64,000 nucleotides of DNA from Segatella baroniae DSM 16972 = JCM 13447 (GCF_000426585.1 NZ_AUFQ01000002.1:62001-126000); one strand, 5' to 3'. Positions 51,507 to 60,968 are shown, counted from the first letter of the stretch. A program made the numbers and translations. Notes: a model not told the origin generated them from the letters alone.

Positions 51507-52952
51507 TCAGCCGCCCAGAAGATAGCGGCCGTAGAGCCACAGGTTCCAGCCATAGAGGAAGAGCGACAGCGAGAACACGAGCAGGCGAAGGCCACGCAAC
51601 AGCCCCTTCCGCCGCCGACAGGCCCGAAACAGACTGCCGATGACGATGGGAAGGACGAAGAGCCAATGCGCGCCCATGATGTAGACCTCGTTCAGTCCGA
51701 AGCCCAACACCAGGTGGATGAACGCGTCGAAGCCGAAAAACGACAGCGCCAGCCACATGAACCTGGCGCGACGGCCTGCCCATACGCCCGCAAGGAACAG
51801 CCCGACGACGACGGCTTCTATGCAGTAGTTCAGCGGCGAACGGTAGGTGACGATGGCGGGACGGCCCCGCAGCACGTCGCCGAGCAAGTGGTCGGGATGG
51901 AGCATGAGCGTTTCGCCAAACCAGTTCTCGACGATGGCGGGCAGGCGGGGCGTCGAAATGTCGGTCCATTGCGCAAACTCGCCCTTGGCGATGGGCTCTC
52001 CTTGCCCCTGCCGGCGGTGGAGTCGGTCGGCGGCAGCTTGCCTTCGGGCTTTCTCCCGCTGCGCCAACTGCCGCAAGGCGGCCACGACGGCGACCGAATC
52101 GCGCAGCCGGGTGGTGTCGCGAAACTCTGCGAAGAGCCGCTGCCTGCGCTGTTCGGCCTTCTGCCTGCGGGCTTCCTGGCGGGCCTTGAAACGTGGTTTC
52201 TCGAAGTAGTTCCACTCCCAACGGGCCGCGCCCCACAGCAACAGCGAGGGCAGGAGCACGGCGGGCAGCAGGTAGGACGGGCGGAACAGACGCCGCCCGT
52301 TGGCGAAGAGGGCGGCCAGAAACACCTTTATGCCGTTGTTGAGCGAGACGCCGGCCGTCAGAAAGAACAACACGACGGTCTGCAAGCGGGTCAACGGCCG
52401 CCCATGCTTCATCTTCAGGCCGGCCACATAGAGCGTCAGCAGGAGCATGAACATGGAAAGGGCGAAGTGGTCGGGCACGCTCGACGACACCATCACCATG
52501 GCGAAACCGAAGCAAAGCGCCGTGAGCAGCACGCCGTCGGCACGCCCCAGGCCGACCAGCTCGCGCAAAATGCGGTAGAGGAACAGGCTGCTGTAGACAC
52601 AACAGAACGCCAGCAGCGCGCCGACGACAAACTGCACGCAGTTGAGGCCGGTCAGATGGATGCACACTTGGTTGACCTGATTGGGCAGATACATGAAGAA
52701 GGCCAGCAACGGATGGCGGTATATATTATAAGGTGTGGCCCAACTGGAGACCACTTCGTAGGTGAGCGGGTCGAAACCGGAGACGTGGAACGTGCGGACG
52801 AAGAGCCGATGATAGGCGTCGCTCAGCTCGGTGAAGGCACCGGCATAGCACCGTATGACCATCGCGTTGAGCGACAGGCCATAGAACAGGGCACCCAAGG
52901 CGAGCCAACGCTCGTCGGAGCGCACCCGAAAGAGCCGCAACCATGCTTTCAT
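51507..52952 (-). CDS. Multipass membrane protein, copy 3 of 3 (DUF6080-like)
   Basis: Paralogue of 481 residues. The ATG at 52952 is chosen because MKAWLRLFRVRSDERWLALG aligns with the starts of the other two copies (RIRKEERGLAL, KLSKEERRPAL); the frame opens earlier at 53120 but crosses a perfect promoter. It shows RILRELVGLGRADG, PDHFALSMFMLLLTL, a charged insert rich in Arg, Gln and Lys at about 220-330, the motif IVENWFGETLMLHPDHL and GFGLNEVYIMGAHW. The pattern VENxxGExxxxH is shared by all three and may be a functional site. Confidence 0.7.
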   Translation of the reverse strand: MKAWLRLFRVRSDERWLALGALFYGLSLNAMVIRCYAGAFTELSDAYHRLFVRTFHVSGFDPLTYEVVSSWATPYNIYRHPLLAFFMYLPNQVNQVCIHLTGLNCVQFVVGALLAFCCVYSSLFLYRILRELVGLGRADGVLLTALCFGFAMVMVSSSVPDHFALSMFMLLLTLYVAGLKMKHGRPLTRLQTVVLFFLTAGVSLNNGIKVFLAALFANGRRLFRPSYLLPAVLLPSLLLWGAARWEWNYFEKPRFKARQEARRQKAEQRRQRLFAEFRDTTRLRDSVAVVAALRQLAQREKARRQAAADRLHRRQGQGEPIAKGEFAQWTDISTPRLPAIVENWFGETLMLHPDHLLGDVLRGRPAIVTYRSPLNYCIEAVVVGLFLAGVWAGRRARFMWLALSFFGFDAFIHLVLGFGLNEVYIMGAHWLFVLPIVIGSLFRACRRRKGLLRGLRLLVFSLSLFLYGWNLWLYGRYLLGG

Positions 52953-52957
52953 CGGTG

Positions 52958-52989
52958 CAAAAATACACAATAAATGCGGAGCCGTCAAA
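52958..52989 (-). promoter_or_regulatory. Promoter of membrane copy 3, apparently leaderless
   Basis: Minus strand: TTTG at 52989-52986, 20 bases, TATTTTTG at 52965-52958; both boxes are perfect. The ATG at 52952 is only five bases beyond the -7 box, so the transcript should begin at about the start codon. Confidence 0.85.
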
Positions 52990-53052
52990 TGAAAACACGG
53001 CTTTTTATGACTTTCGCCATAGGCCGACGGCCGTTTTCCAGACCATTTGTCG

Positions 53053-53060
53053 TACCTTTG
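53053..53060 (+). promoter_or_regulatory. Promoter -7 element of the phosphatase gene
   Basis: TACCTTTG is a full -7 match. The gene start follows 77 bases later. It is divergent from the promoter of membrane copy 3. Confidence 0.55.
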
Positions 53061-53136
53061 CCACGCGAGGGGGGAATGGCCACGGGCAGCCTTCACACCG
53101 CCGAGTCCCATCCCCTGCATTCATCCGACAAACAAA

Positions 53137-53631
53137 ATGGAAAGAAATATGAACGCAACGAAAGACAAAAAGAAACTCTTGTTCATCTGCCTGGGCAACA
53201 TCTGCCGTTCGCCGGCGGCCCATGCCGTGATGCAGAAGATGGTGGACGACCGACAACTGACGGCCCAATTCGAGATAGACTCGGCCGGTATCGGCGACTG
53301 GCACGTGGGACAGCTGCCCGACCGACGCATGCGCAGGCACGGAGAACACCGCGGTTACCGTGTCGACCACCTGGCACGGCAGTTCAAGGCGGCGTCGGAT
53401 TTCACCCGTTTCGACCGCATCGTCGTCATGGACGAGGAGAACCACCGCATCATCACCGGGCAGGCACGCACGCAGGAAGAGGCCGACAAGGTGGTGCGCA
53501 TGGCCGATTACTTCCGTCATCACGCAGCGGCCACCGTGCCCGACCCTTACTATGGCGGCGACAGCGACTTTGAACTGGGCCTCGACCTGATAGAGGACGG
53601 CTGCGAAGGGCTGCTCGAAGAACTTGCATGA
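53137..53631 (+). CDS. Low-molecular-weight protein-tyrosine phosphatase
   Basis: Cytoplasmic phosphatase of 164 residues from the ATG at 53137; an ATG at 53149 would remove four residues and is equally possible. The P-loop is FICLGNICRS, with nucleophile Cys18 and Arg24, and the general acid lies in VPDPYYGG. Such enzymes often reverse tyrosine phosphorylation of Wzc-like kinases that control polysaccharide export, which would fit the glycan locus just upstream, but no kinase gene is seen here. The next gene converges on it across a repeat array. Confidence 0.93.
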   Translation: MERNMNATKDKKKLLFICLGNICRSPAAHAVMQKMVDDRQLTAQFEIDSAGIGDWHVGQLPDRRMRRHGEHRGYRVDHLARQFKAASDFTRFDRIVVMDEENHRIITGQARTQEEADKVVRMADYFRHHAAATVPDPYYGGDSDFELGLDLIEDGCEGLLEELA

Positions 53632-53793
53632 AAGCGACTTCTACGGACAAAGACAAGGCTTTGGCAATGCGGAAGCATCCCGACGGTGGGCGTAGAAGCA
53701 TGGCGTCTGCCTGAAACGGGCAAGGTTTTGGGACGAAATCACACGACTCCTACACAATCAATAAACACCTAACAATCAGGAAGTTATAAACGC

Positions 53794-53925
53794 AACACAA
53801 AAGGACTGCCTGGACAATTGCATGGCAGCCTTTCGGTATTGCGAAAGGCCTGCTTTGAGCTTGTGAAAGCAGCCCTTTCAGCCGCCAAAAGGATAGCTTT
53901 TGCATGCTGAAAGGACTGCTTTCAA
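53794..53925. repeat. 22-base phased tandem array, copy E (6 units)
   Basis: Six exact 22-base units start at 53794, 53816, 53838, 53860, 53882 and 53904. Cores read AAAAGGACTGCCT, ATGGCAGCCTTT, AAAGGCCTGCTTT, AAAGCAGCCCTTT, AAAAGGATAGCTTTT and AAAGGACTGCTTT. It fills the 373-base gap between the convergent ends of the phosphatase gene and trpS; the rest of the gap (53632-53793 and 53926-54004) shows no gene. Confidence 0.88.
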
Positions 53926-54004
53926 ACGCCAATGGCATGGCGATGAGAAAACGACAAGCCCACCTCATACGGGTCATTGATGGCAGACCCGACGGCATTC
54001 CCTC

Positions 54005-55090
54005 CTATTTCTTGAACATTTCGGCCTGCGACCGGATGAGTTCGGCGTCGTTGAAATAGTCGATCTGCATGGCCTTGCGCACCTCGTCCATGGTCTGCGC
54101 GCCGATTTCGCGGGCCGCGTCGGAACCCTTTTTCAGGATGTTGTAGATCTCGGGGATGTCCTGTTCAAAGGCATGACGGCGTTCACGGATGGGTTCGAGC
54201 ATACGGTTGAGCACCTGGTTGAGGAACTTCTTGCACTTCATGTCGCCCAGACCGCCGCGCGTGTAGTGGTCTTTCAGCTCGTCGAGGTTGTGGTATTCGG
54301 GCCAGAAATCGGCGAAATCGGCGTCGGTGGAGAAAGCGTCGAGATAGGTGAAGACGGCGTTTCCCTCCACATGGCCTGGGTCGGAAAGGTTGAGATGCGT
54401 AGGGTCTGTGTACATGCCCTTGACCTTTTTCCACACCGTTTCGGCGTCGTCACTCAGATAAATGCAGTTGCCGAGGCTCTTGCTCATCTTCTCCTTGCCG
54501 TCGGTGCCGGGCAGACGGCGGGCCGTCAGGTTGGCGGGCAGCATGATCTCGGGCTCCACCAGCACGTCGCCATAGGTCTGGTTGAAGCGGCGAACCAGCT
54601 CGCGGGCCACCTCAAGCATGGGTTCCTGGTCTTCGCCGGCGGGCACGATGGTGGCCTTGAACAGCGTGATGTCGGCCGCCTGGCTCACGGGATAGCAGAA
54701 GAAACCCAGCGGAATGTTGGCTTCGAAGTTGCGCATCTTGATCTCGGTCTTCACCGTCGGGTTGCGCTGGACGCGACTTACGGTGATGAGATTCATGAGA
54801 TAGGTGGTCAGTTCGGCCAGTTCGGGAATCCGGCTCTGGATGAACAGCGTGCACTTCTGCGGGTCGAGACCGGCCGAAAGATAGTCGAGCGCCACCTCGA
54901 TGATGTTCCGCCGAATCTTCTCGGGGTTGTCGGCATTGTCGGTCAGGGCCTGCACGTCGGCCATGAAGACGAGCATGCGGTCGTAGTCGCCTTCGTTCTG
55001 GAGTTCCACGCGACGGCGCAGCGAACCCACATAGTGGCCCAGATGGAGCTTGCCCGTGGGGCGGTCGCCTGTCAATATTACTTTTCCCAT
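54005..55090 (-). CDS. trpS: Tryptophanyl-tRNA synthetase
   Basis: Class I aminoacyl-tRNA synthetase of 361 residues that charges tRNA-Trp. The HIGH-type motif is TGKLHLGHYVGS and the KMSKS motif is GKEKMSKSLGN; QVNLTARRLPG-like sequence precedes it as LPANLTARRLPG. Length is somewhat above the 330-residue norm but usual for the variant with an insertion. It is last in a minus-strand housekeeping run, 49 bases after rseP. Confidence 0.97.
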   Translation of the reverse strand: MGKVILTGDRPTGKLHLGHYVGSLRRRVELQNEGDYDRMLVFMADVQALTDNADNPEKIRRNIIEVALDYLSAGLDPQKCTLFIQSRIPELAELTTYLMNLITVSRVQRNPTVKTEIKMRNFEANIPLGFFCYPVSQAADITLFKATIVPAGEDQEPMLEVARELVRRFNQTYGDVLVEPEIMLPANLTARRLPGTDGKEKMSKSLGNCIYLSDDAETVWKKVKGMYTDPTHLNLSDPGHVEGNAVFTYLDAFSTDADFADFWPEYHNLDELKDHYTRGGLGDMKCKKFLNQVLNRMLEPIRERRHAFEQDIPEIYNILKKGSDAAREIGAQTMDEVRKAMQIDYFNDAELIRSQAEMFKK

Positions 55091-55139
55091 TTTCTTATTT
55101 CAGTATTTTGATGTTTAAACGAATGATTTCCAAACGGCA

Positions 55140-56516
55140 TTACATGTAGCCCAACCAGCGCAGGATGTCGTTGAGGTTGGCCACAATCATGAGCAACATG
55201 AGCAGTCCGATACCGATGTATTCGGCCACAATCATGAAACGTTCCGAAGGTTTGCGGCCCGTAATCATCTCATAGAGCAGGAAGAGCACGTGGCCGCCGT
55301 CGAGAGCGGGAATCGGAAGGATGTTCATGAAAGCCAGGATAATACTCAGGAAGGCCGTCATCTTCCAGAAGAGATACCAGTCCCACTGCGAGGGGAAGAG
55401 GCTGCCGATGGCCCCGAAGCCGCCAAGGCTCTTGGCCCCGTCGGCCGTGAACACGTACTGCATGTCGCTGACATAGCCCTTGAGCACGTTCCAGCCGTAG
55501 GAAATGCCGGCGGGGAAGCTCTGGAAGAAGCCATAGTCCACGTGGGTGGAGGGGTAAAGTTTCTCTACGGACGAGAAAGCCACGCCCAGTCGCAGCTCGG
55601 GCGACAGGATGACGGCCGTGGAAAGGGTGTCGCCGGTGGCCTGTTGCAGGTAGCTGATGGTGGCGGTGCGTATCTTCAGGCTGTCGGCGGGCGTCCTGGC
55701 CCCCGTCATGGCGTCGTCGAGACGCGACAGCTGTTCGGTGAACTCGTTGGCGGAATCGACCGTTTTTCCGTTGATGGACAGCAGTCGGTCGCCCTTCCTG
55801 ACGCCCAGTTTGGCCGCCGCGCCGCTCGTGATGACCGAATCGACCGTCGCAGGCACGAACGGACGGCAGAACATGGGCGTCGCTTTCAGCATTTCGAGCA
55901 GGTTGATCTCGCCCGACAGCGCCACGCGGGTGGGCTTTCCGTCGCGGATGACATTGACAAACCGTGCCTGGGAAATGCCGCGGAAGAGGTCGGCGTTGAA
56001 GTCCTTGAACGCTCCTCGGTCTGTTCCGACGAGGACGTCGCCGTCCTTGAAGCCCATGCTTTTGGCCTCCTGGTTGAACTTCATGCCCATCTTCATGTCC
56101 TGCACGCGCACATAGTTCTCGCCCCAAGTGAACATAATCATGGAGTAGATGAACAGCGCCAGCAGGAAATTGACCAGCACGCCGCCTGTCATGATGAGCA
56201 GACGCTGCCACGCCGGCTTCGCGCGAAACTCCCATGGCTGCTCGGGCTGCTTCATCTGTTCGGTGTCCATGCTCTCGTCTATCATGCCGGCAATCTTGCA
56301 ATAGCCGCCGAGGGGCAGCCAGCCAAGGCCGTAGGCCGTGTCACTGTTCTTGGGTTTGAACTCGAAAAGATGGAACCAGGGGTCGAAGAAGAGGTAGAAT
56401 TTCTCTACTCTGACACCAAAGAGCTTGGAGAAGAAGAAGTGGCCTCCTTCGTGGAGGAGCACCAAGAGAGAGATTGAAAGCATGAACTGCAACAACCTGA
56501 TCAGAAAAACTTCCAT
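55140..56516 (-). CDS. rseP: RIP site-2 metalloprotease RseP
   Basis: Membrane-embedded zinc protease of 458 residues that cleaves within the membrane, classically anti-sigma factors. The zinc motif is LLHEGGHFFF (His22, Glu23, His26), with the second motif NILPIPALDGGH late in the sequence. Two PDZ-like domains lie between (about 150-320, including KLGVRKGDRLLSINGK). Hydrophobic segments bracket them. It could process the anti-sigma-like protein at 22708-23178. It follows dxr by 91 bases. Confidence 0.95.
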   Translation of the reverse strand: MEVFLIRLLQFMLSISLLVLLHEGGHFFFSKLFGVRVEKFYLFFDPWFHLFEFKPKNSDTAYGLGWLPLGGYCKIAGMIDESMDTEQMKQPEQPWEFRAKPAWQRLLIMTGGVLVNFLLALFIYSMIMFTWGENYVRVQDMKMGMKFNQEAKSMGFKDGDVLVGTDRGAFKDFNADLFRGISQARFVNVIRDGKPTRVALSGEINLLEMLKATPMFCRPFVPATVDSVITSGAAAKLGVRKGDRLLSINGKTVDSANEFTEQLSRLDDAMTGARTPADSLKIRTATISYLQQATGDTLSTAVILSPELRLGVAFSSVEKLYPSTHVDYGFFQSFPAGISYGWNVLKGYVSDMQYVFTADGAKSLGGFGAIGSLFPSQWDWYLFWKMTAFLSIILAFMNILPIPALDGGHVLFLLYEMITGRKPSERFMIVAEYIGIGLLMLLMIVANLNDILRWLGYM

Positions 56517-56607
56517 AAATGATAATGCTTTGTGATTGGATTCTAATGAATATTTCTTTTAAAGAGGCTTGCGCCTACCGACAGAAGGACGGCGGGCGCA
56601 GGCCGTT

Positions 56608-57756
56608 TCATAACAGTTCGCTTGCGATGCGGCGGGCTTCGGCGTCGGTCCTGACGTAGGTATCGTAGTCGGGAGCGGCCTCGAACGTGGCCCTTTGCAT
56701 GGTCTGCTCGATGATGTGGGCCATGCCGGGGAAGCTGCAGCGACTCTGTCGGAACGCGGCGTTCACCACTTCGTTGGCCGCATTGAGGACGCAAGGCATG
56801 TTTCCGCCCTTGTCGAGCGCCTCATAGGCCAGCGCCAGGCACTTGAACTTGTCGAGGTCGGGCTCGAAGAACTCCAGCGGCTGCCGGAAAAGGTCGAGCC
56901 GCCGGCCGTCGAGATGCAAGCGTTGGGGGAAGGAAAAGGCGTATTGGATGGGCAACCGCATGTCGGGCACGCCCAACTGGGCCTTGACGCCGCCGTCGGC
57001 AAACTGCACCGCGCTGTGGACGATGCTCTGCGGATGGACCAGCACCTGTATCTTGTCGGCCGGAACGCCGAAGAGCCACCTGGCTTCCATCACCTCGAAG
57101 CCCTTGTTCATGAGCGAAGCGGAGTCTATCGTGATCTTTGCGCCCATGTCCCAGGTGGGATGTTGCAGGGCGTCGGCGACCGTTACGGCGGCCAACCGGT
57201 CGGCCGTGAACGTGCGGAAAGGACCTCCCGAACAGGTGAGCAGTAGCTTTTCAACCTCATTCATGTCCTCGCCGACGAGGCATTGGAAGATGGCGCTGTG
57301 CTCGCTGTCGACCGGAAGGATGGGCGCGTGGTGCTCCATGGCCAGCCGGGTGATGAGTTCGCCGGCCACGACGAGCGTCTCCTTGTTGGCCAGGCATATC
57401 TTCTTGCGGGCCTTGATGGCACAGATGGTCGGCGCCAGGCCCGCGTAGCCCACCATGGCGGCCAGCACCATGTCGACCGGACCGGCCTCGACGATTTGCT
57501 CCAGGGCTGCCGCGCCGGCGTAGACCTTGATGTCGGACTGGTCGGCGAGCAGTTCCTTCAGCCGCCCGTAATGCGTTTCGTTGGCTATCACCACGGCGGC
57601 GGGCTTGAACTCATGGGCCTGCGCGGCGAGCAGCTCCACCCGATTGTTGGCCGTGAGGCAATATACCTCGTACAAGTCGCTGTGCTGTCGGATGACATCG
57701 AGTGCCTGCGTGCCAATGCTTCCGGTGGAACCGAGAATGCAAATCTGCTGTTTCAT
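56608..57756 (-). CDS. dxr: 1-deoxy-D-xylulose 5-phosphate reductoisomerase
   Basis: NADPH-dependent MEP-pathway enzyme of 382 residues that makes methylerythritol phosphate. The cofactor motif ILGSTGSIGTQALDVI starts at residue 7; the substrate site shows LPVDSEHSAIFQCL, CSGGPFR and the late LNAANEVVNAAF. Length matches the family. With ispF elsewhere in the window it confirms the MEP route. It sits between rimM and rseP. Confidence 0.97.
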   Translation of the reverse strand: MKQQICILGSTGSIGTQALDVIRQHSDLYEVYCLTANNRVELLAAQAHEFKPAAVVIANETHYGRLKELLADQSDIKVYAGAAALEQIVEAGPVDMVLAAMVGYAGLAPTICAIKARKKICLANKETLVVAGELITRLAMEHHAPILPVDSEHSAIFQCLVGEDMNEVEKLLLTCSGGPFRTFTADRLAAVTVADALQHPTWDMGAKITIDSASLMNKGFEVMEARWLFGVPADKIQVLVHPQSIVHSAVQFADGGVKAQLGVPDMRLPIQYAFSFPQRLHLDGRRLDLFRQPLEFFEPDLDKFKCLALAYEALDKGGNMPCVLNAANEVVNAAFRQSRCSFPGMAHIIEQTMQRATFEAAPDYDTYVRTDAEARRIASELL

Positions 57757-57788
57757 ACGTCAATCAAACAATGTATAAATCATTGGTT

Positions 57789-58310
57789 TCAAAGTTCGAG
57801 AATGCCTTCGGGCACACGGACATGAATCCGGTGACGCGTCTTGTCGACCTGCTCGACCAGTTCTTCGGAGGCCGGAACCAAGACTTCGCGGCCGTCGGCC
57901 GTCTCTACTTCAAACAAGATGTTGATGGTGGTGTCGTCCACATGCGTTATCGTGCCGACAAGGGTGTCCCGTCGGGCGTCGACCAGAGCGTAACCCACCA
58001 GTTCGGCCCACGTGGCTTCGCCCTCGTGGCGGTCGGCCTGCTCGCGTGGGAAGTAGACCTCGCAGCCCGTCAGTTCGCGAGCCTGCGCCTCGGTGTCGAT
58101 ATCCGCAAACTTCACCAGCACCCTTTCGTCGCTGCGAAAGCGGTATTCCTCCATGAAAAAGGGCACGAGAATGCCATCGATCTCCAAGATGAGGCTGTCT
58201 GATTCCACGCGGTCGAAGATGTCGTCGGTGCACAACATCCTCACTTCTCCTTTGACACCATGGGGCTTGCCCAGCTTTCCTATCTTATAAACGTCTTCTT
58301 TCTTAATCAT
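57789..58310 (-). CDS. rimM: 16S rRNA processing protein RimM
   Basis: Ribosome maturation factor of 173 residues that binds S19 during 30S assembly. The N-terminal barrel motif KIGKLGKPHGVKGEVR (about 9-24) and the PRC-barrel part (LVGYALVDARRDTLVGTI) with the closing LVEQVDKTRHRIHVRVPEGI are clear. Its start overlaps the murA stop by eight bases. Confidence 0.95.
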   Translation of the reverse strand: MIKKEDVYKIGKLGKPHGVKGEVRMLCTDDIFDRVESDSLILEIDGILVPFFMEEYRFRSDERVLVKFADIDTEAQARELTGCEVYFPREQADRHEGEATWAELVGYALVDARRDTLVGTITHVDDTTINILFEVETADGREVLVPASEELVEQVDKTRHRIHVRVPEGILEL

Positions 58311-59613
58311 TCACACGGGTGATTTTGGCGCCCAAGCGGTTGAGCCGCGCCTCGATGTCTTCATAACCACGGTCTATCTGCGCGATGTTGGCGATGCGAC
58401 TCGTGCCTTCGGCGCTCATGGCGGCGATGAGCAGCGCGATACCCGCACGGATGTCGGGACTCGTCATGCGGCCCGCACGCAGCCTGATGTGGTGGTCGTG
58501 GCCCACGACTACGGCCCGATGGGGGTCGCAGAGAATGATCTGCGCGCCCATGTCGATGAGCTTGTCGACAAAGAACAAGCGGCTTTCGAACATCTTCTGA
58601 TGGATGAGCACCGTGCCACGGGCCTGCGTGGCCACGACAAGGAGCACGGACAACAGGTCGGGGGTCAAGCCCGGCCAAGGCGCATCGGCCAAAGTCATGA
58701 TGGTGCCGTCGATGAACGAATTGACGACGTAGTGGGGTTGCCGTGGAACGAACAGGTCGTCGCCGGCGACTTCCATGCGAATGCCCAACCGTTGGAACGC
58801 TTCGGGGATGATACCGAGGTCTTTCAATGACACGTTCTTGATGGTGACGCCGTCGCCTACCATCGCCGCCATGCCGATGAAGGAGCCTACCTCGATCATG
58901 TCGGGCAGCACTTGATGACGTGCTCCGTGCAGGCTTGCGACGCCGACGATGGTCAACAGGTTGCTGCCAATGCCGCTGATGCGGGCGCCCATGGCGTTCA
59001 GCAGGTGGCACAGCTGCTGGATGTAAGGCTCGCAGGCCGCGTTGTAGATGGTGGTCGTGCCGTCGGTCAGCACCGCGGCCATGATGATGTTGGCGGTACC
59101 GGTGACCGACGCCTCGTCGAGCAGCATGTAGCAGCCGCGCAGCGACTTGCCTTGAATGCGGTAGACGTTGCGCGCTTCGTCCCTTTCAAAGCGGGCACCC
59201 AGGTTCTTGAAGCCCAGGAAATGGGTGTCAAGGCGGCGCCGTCCAATCTTGTCGCCGCCGGGTTGCGCCACGGTGGCGGTGCCGAAACGGCCCAAGAGCG
59301 GGCCTATCATCAGCACGCTGCCCCGCAACGAGGCGCACTTGCGCACAAACTCCTCGCTGTCGAGGTAGTCCAGGTTGAGCGAATCGGCCACGAAAGCATA
59401 GTCGCCATGGGCATGGCGGGTGACCTTCACGCCTATTTCCTTGAGCAAAAGAATGAGATTGTTGACATCCAGGATGTCGGGAATGTTCTGGATTCGCACC
59501 TCTTCTGAAGTCAGAAGCGAAGCGCAAATCACCTGCAAGGCCTCGTTCTTGGCGCCTTGAGGAGTGATTTCGCCCTTCAGCCGGCGTCCTCCTTCAATGA
59601 TAAATGACTCCAT
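58303..59613 (-). CDS. murA: UDP-N-acetylglucosamine 1-carboxyvinyltransferase
   Basis: First committed enzyme of peptidoglycan synthesis, joining PEP to UDP-GlcNAc. The ATG at 59613 gives 436 residues (a TTG one codon earlier is less likely). Lys22-Asn23 (QGAKNEAL) are present. The active-site loop reads AQPGGDKIGRRRLDTH: Asp121 stands where E. coli has Cys115. This exchange is known in some MurA proteins to preserve activity and block fosfomycin alkylation, so natural fosfomycin tolerance is expected. It starts six bases after the DUF4290 gene. Confidence 0.97.
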   Translation of the reverse strand: MESFIIEGGRRLKGEITPQGAKNEALQVICASLLTSEEVRIQNIPDILDVNNLILLLKEIGVKVTRHAHGDYAFVADSLNLDYLDSEEFVRKCASLRGSVLMIGPLLGRFGTATVAQPGGDKIGRRRLDTHFLGFKNLGARFERDEARNVYRIQGKSLRGCYMLLDEASVTGTANIIMAAVLTDGTTTIYNAACEPYIQQLCHLLNAMGARISGIGSNLLTIVGVASLHGARHQVLPDMIEVGSFIGMAAMVGDGVTIKNVSLKDLGIIPEAFQRLGIRMEVAGDDLFVPRQPHYVVNSFIDGTIMTLADAPWPGLTPDLLSVLLVVATQARGTVLIHQKMFESRLFFVDKLIDMGAQIILCDPHRAVVVGHDHHIRLRAGRMTSPDIRAGIALLIAAMSAEGTSRIANIAQIDRGYEDIEARLNRLGAKITRVND

Positions 59614-59619
59614 CAAGGA

Positions 59620-60219
59620 TTATCTTTTCTTTTTGTTATTCTTCACGACGGGCTCTCTATCGCTTATTTTGTCGAATCTGAAGCGGTTGAGGTCGAGCTG
59701 TATCTTGCCGTCGGTAAACCGCGCCAGGTCGGAAACGACCTTTTCGTCATCCGTCGAGCCATGGCTCCAATGGACCAGGTTGCGCTTCATCTGGTTGGCC
59801 GTGAGCTTGGCGAGTTCATCCCGCTCCTCTCCGGGCTCCATGGTCTTGAGCCGTTCGAAGATGTCGAACATCATGCTGCCGTAATGGCGCACGGGGATGC
59901 GGCTCATGGGATAGGCCATCGGCTCGGGCTTGACGGCTATCTTGGCCGCATGCGACACGTCGACGGGATAGTCGATGTCGAGCTTGAAGTCGCTCATCAA
60001 CGCCAGATGGTCCCACAACTTCTGCTTGCGGCCGGCGGCTTCGCCGTCCTGTGGGAACATGCGGTCCATGATGTCCACAATCGTCTCTGCGCAACGCTGG
60101 CGTTCCTCCTTTGTGGGCAGGGCCACGGCATGGTCCACCATCCTTTGGATTTCACGTCCATACTCGGGCAACACCAGCCTTTCGCGCTGGGTGTTGTAAT
60201 CTAATCCTTCTATATTCAT
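59620..60219 (-). CDS. DUF4290-like protein of unknown function
   Basis: Soluble protein of 199 residues with no signal peptide, mostly helical, with the conserved-looking opening NTQRERLVLPEYGREIQRMV and a lysine-rich end (VKNNKKKR). I recall it as the Bacteroidota-restricted DUF4290. It lies between tsaB and murA in the housekeeping run, a position often conserved in this phylum, so an essential or cell-wall-linked role is possible, but nothing in the sequence shows one. Confidence 0.8.
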   Translation of the reverse strand: MNIEGLDYNTQRERLVLPEYGREIQRMVDHAVALPTKEERQRCAETIVDIMDRMFPQDGEAAGRKQKLWDHLALMSDFKLDIDYPVDVSHAAKIAVKPEPMAYPMSRIPVRHYGSMMFDIFERLKTMEPGEERDELAKLTANQMKRNLVHWSHGSTDDEKVVSDLARFTDGKIQLDLNRFRFDKISDREPVVKNNKKKR

Positions 60220-60234
60220 GAGTGTTTGTCTTCT

Positions 60235-60942
60235 TTACAAGTGGAGGGAAGCCAGCATGTCCTTTGATTTCTTAGCCACGAAGTCCTTCAAATAGAAGGG
60301 AACGAAATAGGCCACGTCCTCAAACTTCTCCTGGGCTATGCGGCGTTCGGCCAGCGGAAACATGTATTTGGCCAGCGGCTGAACGCCTTCCAGCAGGCGG
60401 GCGTTGGGATGATCGACGACCTCCATGCACTTGGCAGCACCGTTTCCCATGAAATACACGGGGCCTTTGTCCAGGTATTCCCTATACGTTTCGGCGTCCA
60501 CCACGTCGGCGTGGATGGGCCGCACCTCTTTGAGCGAACGATCAAAGAGCTGCGCATAGACTTCCATTCGGCGTGCGTCGAGCATCGAACACAGCAAGGC
60601 ATGCTCCTCCGCGACCTTCTCCTGCAACAGAACGGGCACCGTCATCAGCTCCAAGGTGGGGACGGCAATCAGCTTGACGTCGCGTCCATAGCAGATTCCC
60701 TTGGCCATGCTGGCGCCGATTCGCAAGCCCGTGTACGACCCGGGGCCACAGCTGACGGCCACGGCGTCCAACGGTATGGCGTGACTGTCGATGAACGACA
60801 GCGCCTCGTCTATGAACTGACCCAGCTTGACCGCATGATTGGGACCGCTATAGTCCTCTTCATTGAAAATACACGCTGCGTCATTGCTCACCGCAACGGA
60901 GCAAACATCGGTGCTGGTATCTATGTTCAATATGCACGACAT
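60235..60942 (-). CDS. tsaB: tRNA threonylcarbamoyladenosine biosynthesis protein TsaB
   Basis: ASKHA-fold partner of TsaD in making t6A37 in tRNA. The ATG at 60942 gives 235 residues starting MSCILNIDTSTDVCSVAV; the open frame before it is not family-like and contains the promoter. The motif AVSCGPGSYTGLRIGASMAK is diagnostic. It heads the minus-strand run tsaB to trpS and is divergent from yicC. Confidence 0.95.
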   Translation of the reverse strand: MSCILNIDTSTDVCSVAVSNDAACIFNEEDYSGPNHAVKLGQFIDEALSFIDSHAIPLDAVAVSCGPGSYTGLRIGASMAKGICYGRDVKLIAVPTLELMTVPVLLQEKVAEEHALLCSMLDARRMEVYAQLFDRSLKEVRPIHADVVDAETYREYLDKGPVYFMGNGAAKCMEVVDHPNARLLEGVQPLAKYMFPLAERRIAQEKFEDVAYFVPFYLKDFVAKKSKDMLASLHL

Positions 60943-60968
60943 AACTATTAAATCTTCTAAATAACGTG

